From: Erythrobacter rubeus
Lineage (GTDB): Bacteria; Pseudomonadota; Alphaproteobacteria; Sphingomonadales; Sphingomonadaceae
Reading direction: 5' to 3'
Assembly (NCBI RefSeq): GCF_014705715.1
Contig: NZ_JACXLC010000001.1
Span: 168,457-232,456 of the forward strand
Length of the DNA stretch: 64,000 nucleotides
Each line of letters starts with the position of its first letter. Positions within the stretch are counted from its first letter, which is position 1. A model generated the notes under the pieces. That model worked only from the letters and a program-made list of their open reading frames with translations. It was not told the DNA's origin and searched no databases. Position numbers and translations under genes: made by a program. Shown piece after piece: positions 1 through 7,927 of this stretch.

Positions 1-714
1 CCCGCGGGCGAGCTTCCCGGCGTTCTCCTCCAGCCGGCTTACCCGCCGGACAATACCGGTCGAGAATAGATACACACCCGCGATGCTGCCCAAGAGACCG
101 ATAACCGCGCTTACGGCGGTGAGACCGAGAAATCCGGTTCGCACGTTGTCGACGAGGATCTGGCGCCGCTCTAACACAATCGCTTCCGTGCGCTGCACTT
201 CCTCTACCGCCATTCGCACGGCGTCGAGCGATTGCCTGTTATCCAGCAAAGCGTTTTCTAGGCTTATCTCGCTGATTGTGTTTGGAGCGCCCGCGAGTGC
301 GACAGTCGAAGAGAGCCCATCTCGTTTGGTCGCCACAACCTCCTGCAAGTATTCGAAATGGCCGCGCACGACCTCGTCTTCGATAGCTATGTCGAGGCGA
401 TTCATCGTGGCAGGCAAGTCGGTTTCTGCCCTCTTATAAGGCTCCAAGAATCGCTCTTCGCGCGTCAGGACAAAACCCCGCACCCCGGCGGCCGCCTCTG
501 CCAGCAAGGCGTGCACCTGGTAGGTGTCGCGCTGAATGGCAAATGCCCGGCGAACATCATCTTCGGCTTCGGCCTCGGCAGAGCTCGCTAGATACAGCGA
601 AAAGAGTGCGCTGAGCAGGATTGCCAGCGGCAGCGCGATGACGACAAGGCCTTTGAAGGCTAGAGGGCGATCGGTCCAAAAACGCAGATTGGATTTCAAG
701 GGTTCTTCGGTCAT
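1..714 (-). CDS. CHASE3-domain membrane sensor, N-terminal part (runs off the window)
   Basis: Reading leftward from an ATG at 714 the frame stays open to base 1 (238 codons), so the C-terminal part is missing. It encodes a short cytoplasmic head, a first membrane segment at about residues 20-42, an extracytoplasmic CHASE3-like helical domain (about 45-190, with a VRGFVLTREERFLEPY-type stretch), a second membrane segment near 195-220 and the start of a HAMP-like linker. That layout fits a sensor kinase or a related signalling protein; the output domain lies outside the window. The start is 8 nt after the stop of the response-regulator gene, so it is probably the third gene of that operon. CHASE3 identity is from pattern recognition. 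Confidence 0.75.
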   Translation of the reverse strand, partial: MTEEPLKSNLRFWTDRPLAFKGLVVIALPLAILLSALFSLYLASSAEAEAEDDVRRAFAIQRDTYQVHALLAEAAAGVRGFVLTREERFLEPYKRAETDLPATMNRLDIAIEDEVVRGHFEYLQEVVATKRDGLSSTVALAGAPNTISEISLENALLDNRQSLDAVRMAVEEVQRTEAIVLERRQILVDNVRTGFLGLTAVSAVIGLLGSIAGVYLFSTGIVRRVSRLEENAGKLARG

Positions 715-722
715 GGCGACGC

Positions 723-1367
723 TCAAAGCGCTTCAGACTTCATCTGAACGACCTTCACCGCCGCTTGCGTCCTGTCTGTCACGCCCAATTTTCCGATGAT
801 CCGTTCGACATGCACCTTGACGGTCGCCGGGCTGATTTCGAGCCGCCTTGCGATCTCTTTGTTGGTAAGACCTTCCGCGATCAATTCCACCACGTCCTGC
901 TCGCGCTTCGTGAGCAAATCCTCAAGGCCCTTTTCCTTCTGTCGCGTCGGTGTTTCCTTCATGGCTGCGCTTACCAGATCGATTGGGAGTGCAGATTGCC
1001 CAGCCAGAACACTATCAATCGCCGAGCACAAATCATCTATAGCGGTGTCTTTAAGCACGTAGCCTGAAGCACCCGCCACTAACGCTTCGCGCACATAACC
1101 CGGCATATCGTGGAGCGTGAGCATGATGATCTGGCTCGAAAGGCCTAATGCCGCGATCTGACGAGTAGCCTCCAAGCCATCAATTCCAGAGCCCAAGCGC
1201 ACATCCATCAGTATGACCTCGGGAACTAGTTCCTGCGCCAGTCTAATGGCTTCTTCGCCGGTAGAGGCTATGCCGATGACATTGCGTCCATTCTCGACGA
1301 GTAGAGCTTTCAGGCCCTCCCTCGCGAGTTGGTGGTCATCGACAATCAGGATACTCGTAGAGGACAA
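723..1367 (-). CDS. NarL/FixJ-family response regulator
   Basis: A two-domain response regulator: REC domain with acidic pair D10-D11, phospho-acceptor D55 (in VILMDVRL) and the switch lysine in YVLKD, followed by a LuxR-type helix-turn-helix (LTKREQDVVELIAEGLTNKE, then ISPATVKVHV). It is the likely output partner of the HisKA_3 kinase encoded just upstream. The open frame extends back to 1454, but that part lies inside the kinase gene and encodes Arg-rich sequence; the TTG at 1367, preceded by AAAGAG at a good distance, gives a normal 214-residue protein. The exact start is uncertain. Confidence 0.85.
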   Translation of the reverse strand: MSSTSILIVDDHQLAREGLKALLVENGRNVIGIASTGEEAIRLAQELVPEVILMDVRLGSGIDGLEATRQIAALGLSSQIIMLTLHDMPGYVREALVAGASGYVLKDTAIDDLCSAIDSVLAGQSALPIDLVSAAMKETPTRQKEKGLEDLLTKREQDVVELIAEGLTNKEIARRLEISPATVKVHVERIIGKLGVTDRTQAAVKVVQMKSEAL

Positions 1368-1396
1368 GTCAATCTCTTTCGGCCAATCAGTCTTCG

Positions 1397-2494
1397 TCAG
1401 TCGCCGGGAAGCCGCGCTTCGACAACGACGCCGCCATTCTCGCCCGGCTTCCACATGAGACTACCGCCAATGCCTGCCATTCGCTCGCGCATGACGTCGA
1501 TACCAACTTGGCTGCCGGGTGCGGGCGGCTTCGACGACAGCATCGCGGCTGAACCCTTTCCATGATCTGTGATGCGCAAGATGCGTTCGCTCCCCGGGGC
1601 GAGATGCGCCTCTATGGAGACATCGCAGGGCACGCTTGCGTGCTTTCGGATGTTGGATACCGCCTCTTGCGCCACGCGGAAGAGCGCGGTTTCCACCAGT
1701 GGAGGTAAGCGCGTCTCGTCGTTATCGAGGACCCTCGTTACCTTGCAACGATCGGCCTCGAGTCCATCCGCAAGCGAATGTAAAGCTGGCACGAGGCCCA
1801 AATCGTCGAGCAGGGTCGGGCGCAACCCCGCGATGACACGCCGCAATTCCGAAACGAGACCCCGAGCAATCTCTGCCGGTTTGGCCACGCATGCTCCCCC
1901 TTGCCGGCTTTCGGCCCCAATCTGAGCGCTCTCAAGTAAGCGAACCAGCGCCGTCGCAGTCTGCGCGACACCGTCATGCAGTTCGTGTGAGACCCGTCTG
2001 CGCTCTTCCTCCTGCGCGGTGAAGATGCGTTCGACCAGCCGTTCAAGGCTTCGCTCTCGATCCTGCAGCGCCGCAAGCAGGTCTGCCTTCTCGCGCTCGC
2101 GGTGGACCCGGTCGATTGCTGCTCCCATCAGGTCGAGCTGGATTCTCGCCGCTTCGCGATCTTCAGGGTCGGCAATCGGATCGATCGAATCGAGGTTTCC
2201 GATAGACATGCGGCCGACGATGTCGCCATACGGTCCCGGAGCAGTGAGCGGCAATCCGCCCGTATCATCCGCGTTGAGCAGCACCGCTTTCTTGAAGCCA
2301 AGGAAGAAGGCCAGCCTCTGGCCGCATTCGCCGAGCACCTCGCTAAGGCTTTCTCCGTCTGCTCCCGCTAGAGCTCGCTCGGTTTCAGAGATGAGACGAA
2401 TACGCGCAGCACGGCCTTCGGCCGCGCGATAGAGCTCGCGCAGATCTGCAATCGTCTCTCTATTGGACGTTACGATGTCTGCCTCTTGGTTCAT
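1397..2494 (-). CDS. Cytoplasmic sensor histidine kinase, HisKA_3 type
   Basis: 365 residues with no membrane segment. Residues about 30-130 look like a GAF-type sensor domain, followed by a coiled coil (130-168). The dimerisation/phosphotransfer helix has the HisKA_3 signature with phospho-acceptor H170 in HELHDGVAQT. A HATPase_c domain follows (N box near VAQEAVSNIRKHA, then ITDHGKGSA and a GIDVMRERMAGIGG G box). The family phosphorylates NarL/FixJ regulators, which fits the gene directly downstream. First gene of the leftward operon, divergent from the secreted-protein gene at 2683. The signal it senses is not evident. Confidence 0.9.
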   Translation of the reverse strand: MNQEADIVTSNRETIADLRELYRAAEGRAARIRLISETERALAGADGESLSEVLGECGQRLAFFLGFKKAVLLNADDTGGLPLTAPGPYGDIVGRMSIGNLDSIDPIADPEDREAARIQLDLMGAAIDRVHREREKADLLAALQDRERSLERLVERIFTAQEEERRRVSHELHDGVAQTATALVRLLESAQIGAESRQGGACVAKPAEIARGLVSELRRVIAGLRPTLLDDLGLVPALHSLADGLEADRCKVTRVLDNDETRLPPLVETALFRVAQEAVSNIRKHASVPCDVSIEAHLAPGSERILRITDHGKGSAAMLSSKPPAPGSQVGIDVMRERMAGIGGSLMWKPGENGGVVVEARLPGD

Positions 2495-2682
2495 GCAGCC
2501 ACTTTAGGGCGTCTGCTGAAAACTGCATAGGCCATCCGGCCTAGGCCTGCGAGCCTGCCACTCGGCGGATTTGTGCGCCTCATGCCTCCCCTATCTCTTG
2601 ATCGAGGGTTTTCGACGCCCGGACACCAGTCGAACGATGTTTGCAGTAATTGCGAACTCGCTGAGTGAAAAGGAGAATACAG

Positions 2683-3237
2683 ATGAAGAAGACGATCAAG
2701 ACTGCCATAGGCCTGGCCGCGGTTTCCGCCCTTGCAGCGCCGGCTCTTGCCAACACCACCCCCATCACGACCGAGGAAGTCGAAGCCGCACAGAAAGAAT
2801 GGGGCGAAGGTATTGTCGCAATCAGCGCGGCCCACGCGAATGGCGGCGACTACGAGGAGCGCGCTCGCGAGCATCTCGACACTCTCTACAACTACGACAA
2901 CGGTACGGTCCTCTTCAAGCCGACCCTTGCTGCTGAAGACCAGTTCCGCGGTACCTACGAAGAAGCGCTGAGCTACTTCGTGAAGGGTATGCGCGCCGAA
3001 GACAGCGGCTTCGCGATCAAGGGCTGGACCGATGTCCGCTTCGAAAACGAAGGCATCGTCACCGATGATGACAACGCGATGGCCATGGGCAACTACTTCT
3101 TCACTTTACCCGACGGTTCGGTGACGAAGGTCGAATACACCTTCGGCTATGTTCGCGGCCCCGATGGTGAATTGAAGATCAACACCCATCACAGCTCCAT
3201 GCCGTTCCAGCCGACGACGGTCAGTTCGGCGAACTAA
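2683..3237 (+). CDS. Secreted SnoaL-like (CaMKII-association-domain-like) protein
   Basis: 184 residues with a Sec signal peptide (MKKTIKTAIGLAAVSALAAPALA, cleavage before NTTPI). The mature part (AQKEWGEGIVAISAAHANGGDY..., then NYFFTLPDGSVTKVEYTFGY, then HHSSMPF near the end) resembles periplasmic NTF2/SnoaL-fold proteins that databases often mislabel as phosphoribosyl-AMP cyclohydrolase. It has no HisI zinc motif, so that name should not be used. The open frame begins at a GTG at 2665, but AAGGAGA at 2669-2675 points to the ATG at 2683. It is followed by two more envelope proteins on the same strand. Function unknown. Confidence 0.85.
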   Translation: MKKTIKTAIGLAAVSALAAPALANTTPITTEEVEAAQKEWGEGIVAISAAHANGGDYEERAREHLDTLYNYDNGTVLFKPTLAAEDQFRGTYEEALSYFVKGMRAEDSGFAIKGWTDVRFENEGIVTDDDNAMAMGNYFFTLPDGSVTKVEYTFGYVRGPDGELKINTHHSSMPFQPTTVSSAN

Positions 3238-3321
3238 TTCGGCAATTCAGCAGTGGGGCGGGCGCGCTCTGTCCGAGATGTCCGCCTCCGTGGCTGTATC
3301 TCCCATAAAAGGAGAACGAAA

Positions 3322-3999
3322 ATGATCCCAAGCAAATATGGTCTTTTGTTCGGCGCGCTCGCGCTTCCCCTCGCCGCTCCGGCGATTGCGCAGGATCGTC
3401 AGGGTTCGGTGCAAGTCAAAGGCTTCGTCACAACCGTCCTACCCGAAGGCGAAATCACGGAAGTCGAAATCGACGAGATCGGACTGCCTGCGGGCTCGGA
3501 CGTGCGAGCTACGGATTCGGTCATTCCCAAAGCTACGATCGAATACTTTGTGACAAACAATTTCTCGCTCGAGACTTATTGCTGCGTATCGCCGCATGAC
3601 GTTCGCGGCACCGGCACCCTCGGCGGTGCGGAGCTCATTAACGATGCGATCATCCTGCCGGCCACGTTGACAGCGAAGTATCACTTCGATCTCGGCAGCA
3701 CCATCAAGCCCTATATCGGTGCAGGTCCCGCTTACTTCTTCATTTTCGACGAAGGTGTCGGCGCTGATGCGGCGGCTCTGGGTGCAACCAATGTCGATCT
3801 GTCGGACGAATTCGGCGTCGCGCTTCAGGCGGGTGTCGATATCGCGCTGAACGACAGCGGCCTCGGCCTTTCTTTCGATGCCAAACGCTACTTCATCGGA
3901 ACGACAGCCACTTTCCGTGCCGGCGAGGAAGTCGCACTAAGGACCGAACACGACCTCGATCCATGGATACTCAGCGGCGGATTGTCTTACCGTTTCTGA
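3322..3999 (+). CDS. OmpW-family outer membrane protein
   Basis: 225 residues: signal peptide ending APAIAQ, then an eight-stranded-barrel-like sequence with the OmpW hallmarks (VTTVLPEG..., a YFVTNNFSLET strand, LPATLTAKYHF, IKPYIGAGPAYFFIF) and a C-terminal strand ending in Tyr-Arg-Phe. OmpW proteins form narrow hydrophobic channels in the outer membrane. The open frame extends back to 3253, but AAAGGAGA at 3307-3314 sits correctly for the ATG at 3322 and gives a clean signal peptide. It lies 84 nt after the SnoaL-like gene on the same strand. Confidence 0.9.
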   Translation: MIPSKYGLLFGALALPLAAPAIAQDRQGSVQVKGFVTTVLPEGEITEVEIDEIGLPAGSDVRATDSVIPKATIEYFVTNNFSLETYCCVSPHDVRGTGTLGGAELINDAIILPATLTAKYHFDLGSTIKPYIGAGPAYFFIFDEGVGADAAALGATNVDLSDEFGVALQAGVDIALNDSGLGLSFDAKRYFIGTTATFRAGEEVALRTEHDLDPWILSGGLSYRF

Positions 4000-4008
4000 G
4001 TTAACCTC

Positions 4009-4059
4009 GGCGGCCAATCGCCCCTTACTATGTTGAAAGCCCCCCTGCGATTGGCCGCC
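4009..4059. promoter_or_regulatory. 13-bp perfect inverted repeat between ompW-like and DUF2490 genes
   Basis: GGCGGCCAATCGC at 4009-4021 is the exact reverse complement of 4047-4059, with a 25-nt loop. It begins 10 nt after the ompW-like stop and ends 45 nt before the next ATG. No T-run follows either arm, so it is not a textbook Rho-independent terminator. It could be a weak terminator, an mRNA-stability hairpin or an operator. Confidence 0.5.
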
Positions 4060-4104
4060 AACCTCTCGGAACCCTCTCTCCAAGCAAGCACCGAGAATTC
4101 TTCT

Positions 4105-4791
4105 ATGCATTTTTCCCGCTTCTCGTTGGGTGGCGCCATTGCGCTCGCCCTTTTCGCCACCGCTTCCCCGGCCTCGGCCACCGAGGAAGACTTCAACATC
4201 TGGACCGGTCAGTTCATCGTTGTCGATCTCAACGAAGAGGGCGATTGGTTCGTGCGCGGCGAAGCTCAGGAGCGCTTTACGGACGATGCCGATCGGCTCG
4301 GACAGCTGCTTCTCCGCTCTCTTGTGGGCTACCGGATCAACGATCGGGTCAGTATCGGGGGCGGATATGCCTATATTCTCACCGATCCAGTCGGCCCCGT
4401 GGAGGTCAACGAGCACCGCTTCTATCAGGAGCTGAATGTCAGGTTGGTAGAAACGTCGGGCGGCCTGACAATCGACTCTCGCACTCGACTAGAACAGCGG
4501 ACCTTCGAGGAAGGGGACCAAACAGCATGGCGATTCCGCAACTTCGTGCAGCTTCGCGCTTCGATCACGCAAAACAACAAGGTCATCGCCTATACCGAGC
4601 CATTCATCGAACTCAACGAAACCGAATTCCAGCGGGGCGGCCTCAGCGTCTGGCGTAACTTCGTAGGCGTTTCATTCCCGTTGGCTGAAGGTATCGAAGT
4701 AGTCCCAGGTTATCTCAATCAGTATGTCATAAGAGACGGCGAAGACCGCATTGACCATATTGCGAACGTGAACTTGTTTCTGAATTTCTGA
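4105..4791 (+). CDS. DUF2490 outer-membrane-barrel-like protein
   Basis: 228 residues. A signal peptide (MHFSRFSLGGAIALALFATASPASA) is followed by alternating-polarity strands typical of DUF2490: FNIWTGQFIVVDL, GDWFVRGEAQERFTDD, LLRSLVGYRINDRVSIGGGYAY, a TRLEQRTFEEGDQTAWRFRNFVQ-like strand, and a terminal strand ending NLFLNF. An OMP-type terminal Phe is present. The open frame extends upstream to 4030 through the hairpin at 4009-4059; the ATG at 4105 is chosen because it starts a normal signal peptide. Third of three consecutive envelope genes. Function unknown. Confidence 0.8.
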   Translation: MHFSRFSLGGAIALALFATASPASATEEDFNIWTGQFIVVDLNEEGDWFVRGEAQERFTDDADRLGQLLLRSLVGYRINDRVSIGGGYAYILTDPVGPVEVNEHRFYQELNVRLVETSGGLTIDSRTRLEQRTFEEGDQTAWRFRNFVQLRASITQNNKVIAYTEPFIELNETEFQRGGLSVWRNFVGVSFPLAEGIEVVPGYLNQYVIRDGEDRIDHIANVNLFLNF

Positions 4792-4888
4792 GCAGATCTA
4801 GGGCCGAAACGCGATGGTCCGCAATCGGCTCAATCAAGGCCTCGGGTTCGACAGCTTCTCAGCGAGGAATGACAAGATCATTTCCCAG

Positions 4889-5572
4889 CTATCCTCGCGA
4901 GCGTCGTTGTTCGATTTGGCGCTTCCACCCATTTGCCCCGTTGCGCCGCGCCGCATCTTTCATCTCCTGAAACGAAGCGAAGGGAGAGAGCGCATAGACG
5001 CCCGGGCATAACGCCGCGACCTTATCAAACTGCGAAGAGTAGGTCAGCCCAGCGACAAGCACATTGAGCCCGCCCATTGACTCGCCCAAAAGCAATCGAC
5101 GCTCTGGTTCGCCCAACTCCTCCTCGATCAACGCCATTCGCTTCATGAAGTCTTCCAGCAAGCCGCTATCCGGCTGCGTGCCGTTTGGGGCGAGAAGCCA
5201 AGTCGGTCCATAGGACATCGTCACAACTGTCGGGGGCAGAGTGCCTGTGCGCTGCCATTCAGCCTGGATAAGGCCCGTATAATAGGTATCGTCATTCCAG
5301 ATCGTCTCTTCGAGATTGCGTCCGTGCAGGTGGTAGACTACGTCGCCATTGGTGCCCCCCTTCGCCCTACTCACGCAATAACGGAGGGGCCCTGAGGCCG
5401 AGCAGTCTTTTTCTGCTGGCTGAAAAACTACTGCTTGAGCGCCGCGCGTCCGGGTGAGCTCCGTCCAGCCGAGATATCCAAGGACAAAGATGAGGCACGG
5501 AAGAAGCCAATATCGGTGTGTTCTAAGGAAAGACATCGCCAATTGAATGCGTATCATCCCGAACTTCTTCAT
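4889..5572 (-). CDS. Membrane-anchored esterase-like alpha/beta hydrolase, C-terminus probably truncated
   Basis: 227 residues: one N-terminal membrane segment (about 18-38), then an esterase D-like fold with the DVVYHLHGRNLEETIW oxyanion region and the nucleophile elbow GESMGG (Ser near 168). The order and spacing resemble the putative-esterase family, but those proteins usually carry another 60-80 residues with the catalytic Asp and His. Here the sequence ends in the Arg-rich tail QRRSRG and no such residues follow. A different frame directly after it (about 4828-4925) encodes a hydrolase-like C-terminus, so the gene may be damaged. It overlaps the upstream membrane-protein gene by 4 nt (ATGA). 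Confidence 0.65.
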   Translation of the reverse strand: MKKFGMIRIQLAMSFLRTHRYWLLPCLIFVLGYLGWTELTRTRGAQAVVFQPAEKDCSASGPLRYCVSRAKGGTNGDVVYHLHGRNLEETIWNDDTYYTGLIQAEWQRTGTLPPTVVTMSYGPTWLLAPNGTQPDSGLLEDFMKRMALIEEELGEPERRLLLGESMGGLNVLVAGLTYSSQFDKVAALCPGVYALSPFASFQEMKDAARRNGANGWKRQIEQRRSRG

Positions 5573-6750
5573 GCGACCAGGCAGCGCACAAACCGCGACA
5601 CATCGATCAGTTTTAGAGGCGGCAGTAGCTTCGCGCTAGAAGGAAGCTGCTGGGCGCGGGAGTTTGGGGAAATCAAAATGCCGAGGCTGATCAGATATCC
5701 GAGGATTGCGCTGCCGCCATATCCTATGACTGGCGTTGGAGAATGACCAAAGACTGCCGCAAGAATGAGGCCGCCCCATACAGCCGCGAACGTGACGCAC
5801 TGGGCACGATCGATAGTCCGGGACATGCACCCGTAGATAGCAGGGGCTAGGAGAAGCAATACTCCGATAGAGGCCGCCATGGCCGTACCGGAGTGGAGAT
5901 CGAATGCGATGGCGAAGACATCGTCCGCATAGGGCGATGTCGGGATCTCTACCGGCACCGTCGCTACATATGTAAAGGCTGCCACACTCCCTGCGAGCGC
6001 GATCAAACTGGATCGTCTGAGCTGCCCATAGGCGATAGACGCAAGGCCGAGCACCAATATCCCAGACATTGCCTTGTCTGGTTGGAACGCGATGGCAATC
6101 ACGGTCAGCATAACTCCGAGCATTGAAGCATGGCTGGACTGACGCGCGTGAATTATCATAATTGCGGGAAGAAAGATGAAACTGGGCTGTAGGACCAGCG
6201 CGCCAAAGCTAGCCCATCGCGAAGCGCCCGCGACCGACGTGCCGGTGAGCGCGGTCGCCACCAGAGCGAGCGACATTAGCAGGACGGCTATGTCACTGAC
6301 CCTTCGAGAAAAGGCCGGACGGCTTGCAATCACGAGCGCTCCCGCGAGCCCGCAAACCAACGCCCCCGCATTCGATGCGATCATGTATGTCGGGGCATCG
6401 ACAGCGTGGAGGTAAGCACAGCCGAGGAGCACAGCTCCGATTGCACAGGAGAACCCGACAACCATGATGGCCGAACGGCGCGAAGCATCGACGTCTAGGC
6501 CCTTGGCACCTGCACCACTCGGAAACCGGGCATTCCCTACTATGTCGATCAAAGCGCAAAGCCAATCGGCCAGCACTAGAAGCGTGATACCGCGAGCGGC
6601 ACCAGCCGCGAAGAGAAGAGCGGCTCCATCGCAAGGAATGCTGTCGACCTCCGCGCGAGCCGCGTGCGCCCAAGGCTTCCGAGCTACCGGGAGCCCCGCG
6701 ACGAGCATGTCGCAGATCAGATTGCTCGCGAGCCGTGCAAACTTGATCAT
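5569..6750 (-). CDS. Multispanning membrane protein with an FtsW/RodA-like stretch
   Basis: 393 residues with about ten hydrophobic segments. The central part TALTGTSVAGASRWASFGALVLQPSF resembles the G-x-x-RW-...-QPS signature of the FtsW/RodA/SpoVE (SEDS) family, but the rest is too divergent for a confident assignment. It overlaps padR by 4 nt and the esterase by 4 nt, so all three are probably translated as one unit. In other bacteria PadR regulators often control an adjacent membrane protein, which supports a regulated membrane function here. Substrate and role unknown. Confidence 0.65.
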   Translation of the reverse strand: MIKFARLASNLICDMLVAGLPVARKPWAHAARAEVDSIPCDGAALLFAAGAARGITLLVLADWLCALIDIVGNARFPSGAGAKGLDVDASRRSAIMVVGFSCAIGAVLLGCAYLHAVDAPTYMIASNAGALVCGLAGALVIASRPAFSRRVSDIAVLLMSLALVATALTGTSVAGASRWASFGALVLQPSFIFLPAIMIIHARQSSHASMLGVMLTVIAIAFQPDKAMSGILVLGLASIAYGQLRRSSLIALAGSVAAFTYVATVPVEIPTSPYADDVFAIAFDLHSGTAMAASIGVLLLLAPAIYGCMSRTIDRAQCVTFAAVWGGLILAAVFGHSPTPVIGYGGSAILGYLISLGILISPNSRAQQLPSSAKLLPPLKLIDVSRFVRCLVA

Positions 6751-7058
6751 GCGGAAGCTGTCCCAGTCGCCGGCTTCCCGCCTGATCGAACTTCGGGACG
6801 GTTGCGCATCGCGAGTTCGATACCTTCAGCCGTGAGTCTGTATATCTGTCGCGGAGGGCGACCTGGCATGTCGGGCTTCTGCCACTCAGCTTCCAAAAAC
6901 CCTTGGTCGGCGAGCCGTATCAGAAGTGGATACAAGGTGCCTGATTTAATGTCCGCGGCCTGCATGATCTCGTAGCCATGAGAACCACGCTGGCCTGCCT
7001 CCACCAAAACTTGAAGCAGCTTCTTTGCTTGAGGCGACAGGGAACGCGAGCGGGGCAT
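6747..7058 (-). CDS. PadR-family transcriptional regulator
   Basis: 103 residues: a winged helix with the PadR core (KLLQVLVEAGQRGSHGYEIM, then IKSGTLYPLLIRLADQGFLEAEWQ and GRPPRQIYRLTAEG). It is the short (s-PadR-like) form with little C-terminal dimerisation helix. First gene of a leftward operon with the membrane protein and esterase. A perfect palindrome lies 9 nt upstream of its start, so it probably represses its own operon and is released by an unknown ligand. Confidence 0.9.
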   Translation of the reverse strand: MPRSRSLSPQAKKLLQVLVEAGQRGSHGYEIMQAADIKSGTLYPLLIRLADQGFLEAEWQKPDMPGRPPRQIYRLTAEGIELAMRNRPEVRSGGKPATGTASA

Positions 7059-7066
7059 ACAAGCCT

Positions 7067-7084
7067 AATCTACCTATGTAGATT
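7067..7084. promoter_or_regulatory. Palindromic operator upstream of padR
   Basis: AATCTAC (7067-7073), a 4-nt spacer CTAT, then GTAGATT (7078-7084): a perfect inverted repeat immediately upstream of the padR start. It resembles known PadR boxes, which contain an ATGTAGAT-type half-site. Its placement would block transcription of the padR operon. Binding is inferred. Confidence 0.7.
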
Positions 7085-7661
7085 TAATTGCAAGAGCAAT
7101 TTGTAATCGCATCCAATCGCTTGGCTATCGCGTTCTAGCGTTAGACCAAGACGGCAGATATTGGGAGAGTTGCATCTGATCTTCGGCGTCCGGAATCAGG
7201 GTCATAACCTGAAAAGCTGTTTTCGGGCCTATCAGCTTGTGGCCGACTGTCGCCTTCCGGCTCCCGATCCTCGTCATCCATGTAAGCAAGTCCGGCAGTG
7301 GTAAGAGGCGGGTCTGAGAGATTATTGCCGTGCCATGGGTCCTGGTGCCAGGCCGTTGTCTGCCTCTTCAAACAGATCAGCTCAGTGAAAAGCCCGGAGT
7401 CACTCTGCATTAAGATGGCGGGTCACAAGAAACGGCGTCAACTGACACTAAGTTGCGCTTGAGCTATGCCCCGCCAGCGTAGGTTGCGCCTTGCTTGGCT
7501 ATTCGTAATGATTGGGTCACGTGTCGGAGTAACGTAAGCGGCACCAGGAACATCCGAACCAGATACAGCTTGGTCCCAGCACACGATCGAATCCGGCGCT
7601 CGGTGACCTGAGGCAGCACATCCGCGCTTGCATCGCGGGCGCAGAGGTTTAGCGCCGCATT
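7085..7661. other. Intergenic region, 577 bp, no convincing gene
   Basis: It separates padR (leftward) from the 86-residue gene (rightward). An open frame at 7141-7410 on the minus strand (89 codons, containing WHGNNLSDPPLTTAGLAYMDDEDREPEGD-like sequence in pieces) shows no ribosome site or recognisable domain. It could be a relic or a small hypothetical gene; I do not call it. No RNA gene or strong hairpin was seen. Confidence 0.4.
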
Positions 7662-7922
7662 ATGGACATGGAACATCTGCTGCTTCGCTATTTCGGCACC
7701 ACCGAGCTGGGGGAGGTACAGGTCGATGCGATCCCTGCGGCAACGGACCGGATGCTGGTCGATCTCGGGCTCGAGAAAGACCGCGGCAAAAGGTTCGGCC
7801 TCTGGAGCCTACTTTATATGCTTGACGCCGCGCCTGACCTGGATGTCGCTTTTGAGGACGAGGCCGACCGTGAGGCTGCGCGCAATTTCATGGATCTCGT
7901 CGCGTCGGCGGGACAGGACTAA
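7662..7922 (+). CDS. Small conserved-looking protein upstream of roxA
   Basis: 86 residues, acidic and predicted helical (MEHLLLRYFGTTELGEVQVDAIP..., ending FMDLVASAGQD). No signal peptide or membrane segment. It ends 5 nt before the roxA-like gene, so the two are probably co-transcribed and may be coupled. No family was recognised. A second ATG at 7668 gives a protein two residues shorter and equally plausible. Confidence 0.65.
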   Translation: MDMEHLLLRYFGTTELGEVQVDAIPAATDRMLVDLGLEKDRGKRFGLWSLLYMLDAAPDLDVAFEDEADREAARNFMDLVASAGQD

Positions 7923-7927
7923 AGAGC

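Noticed and set aside
2528..2543. TAGGCC/GGCCTA inverted repeat in the kinase promoter region
   Set aside because: Only 6-bp GC-rich arms; too short to support in this background.
2683..3237. Phosphoribosyl-AMP cyclohydrolase label for the secreted protein
   Set aside because: It has a signal peptide and lacks the HisI metal-binding motifs; the SnoaL-like family is often mislabelled this way.
7141..7410. 89-codon minus-strand frame in the padR intergenic region
   Set aside because: No ribosome site, no family and no neighbour logic; left as a possible relic in the intergenic entry.
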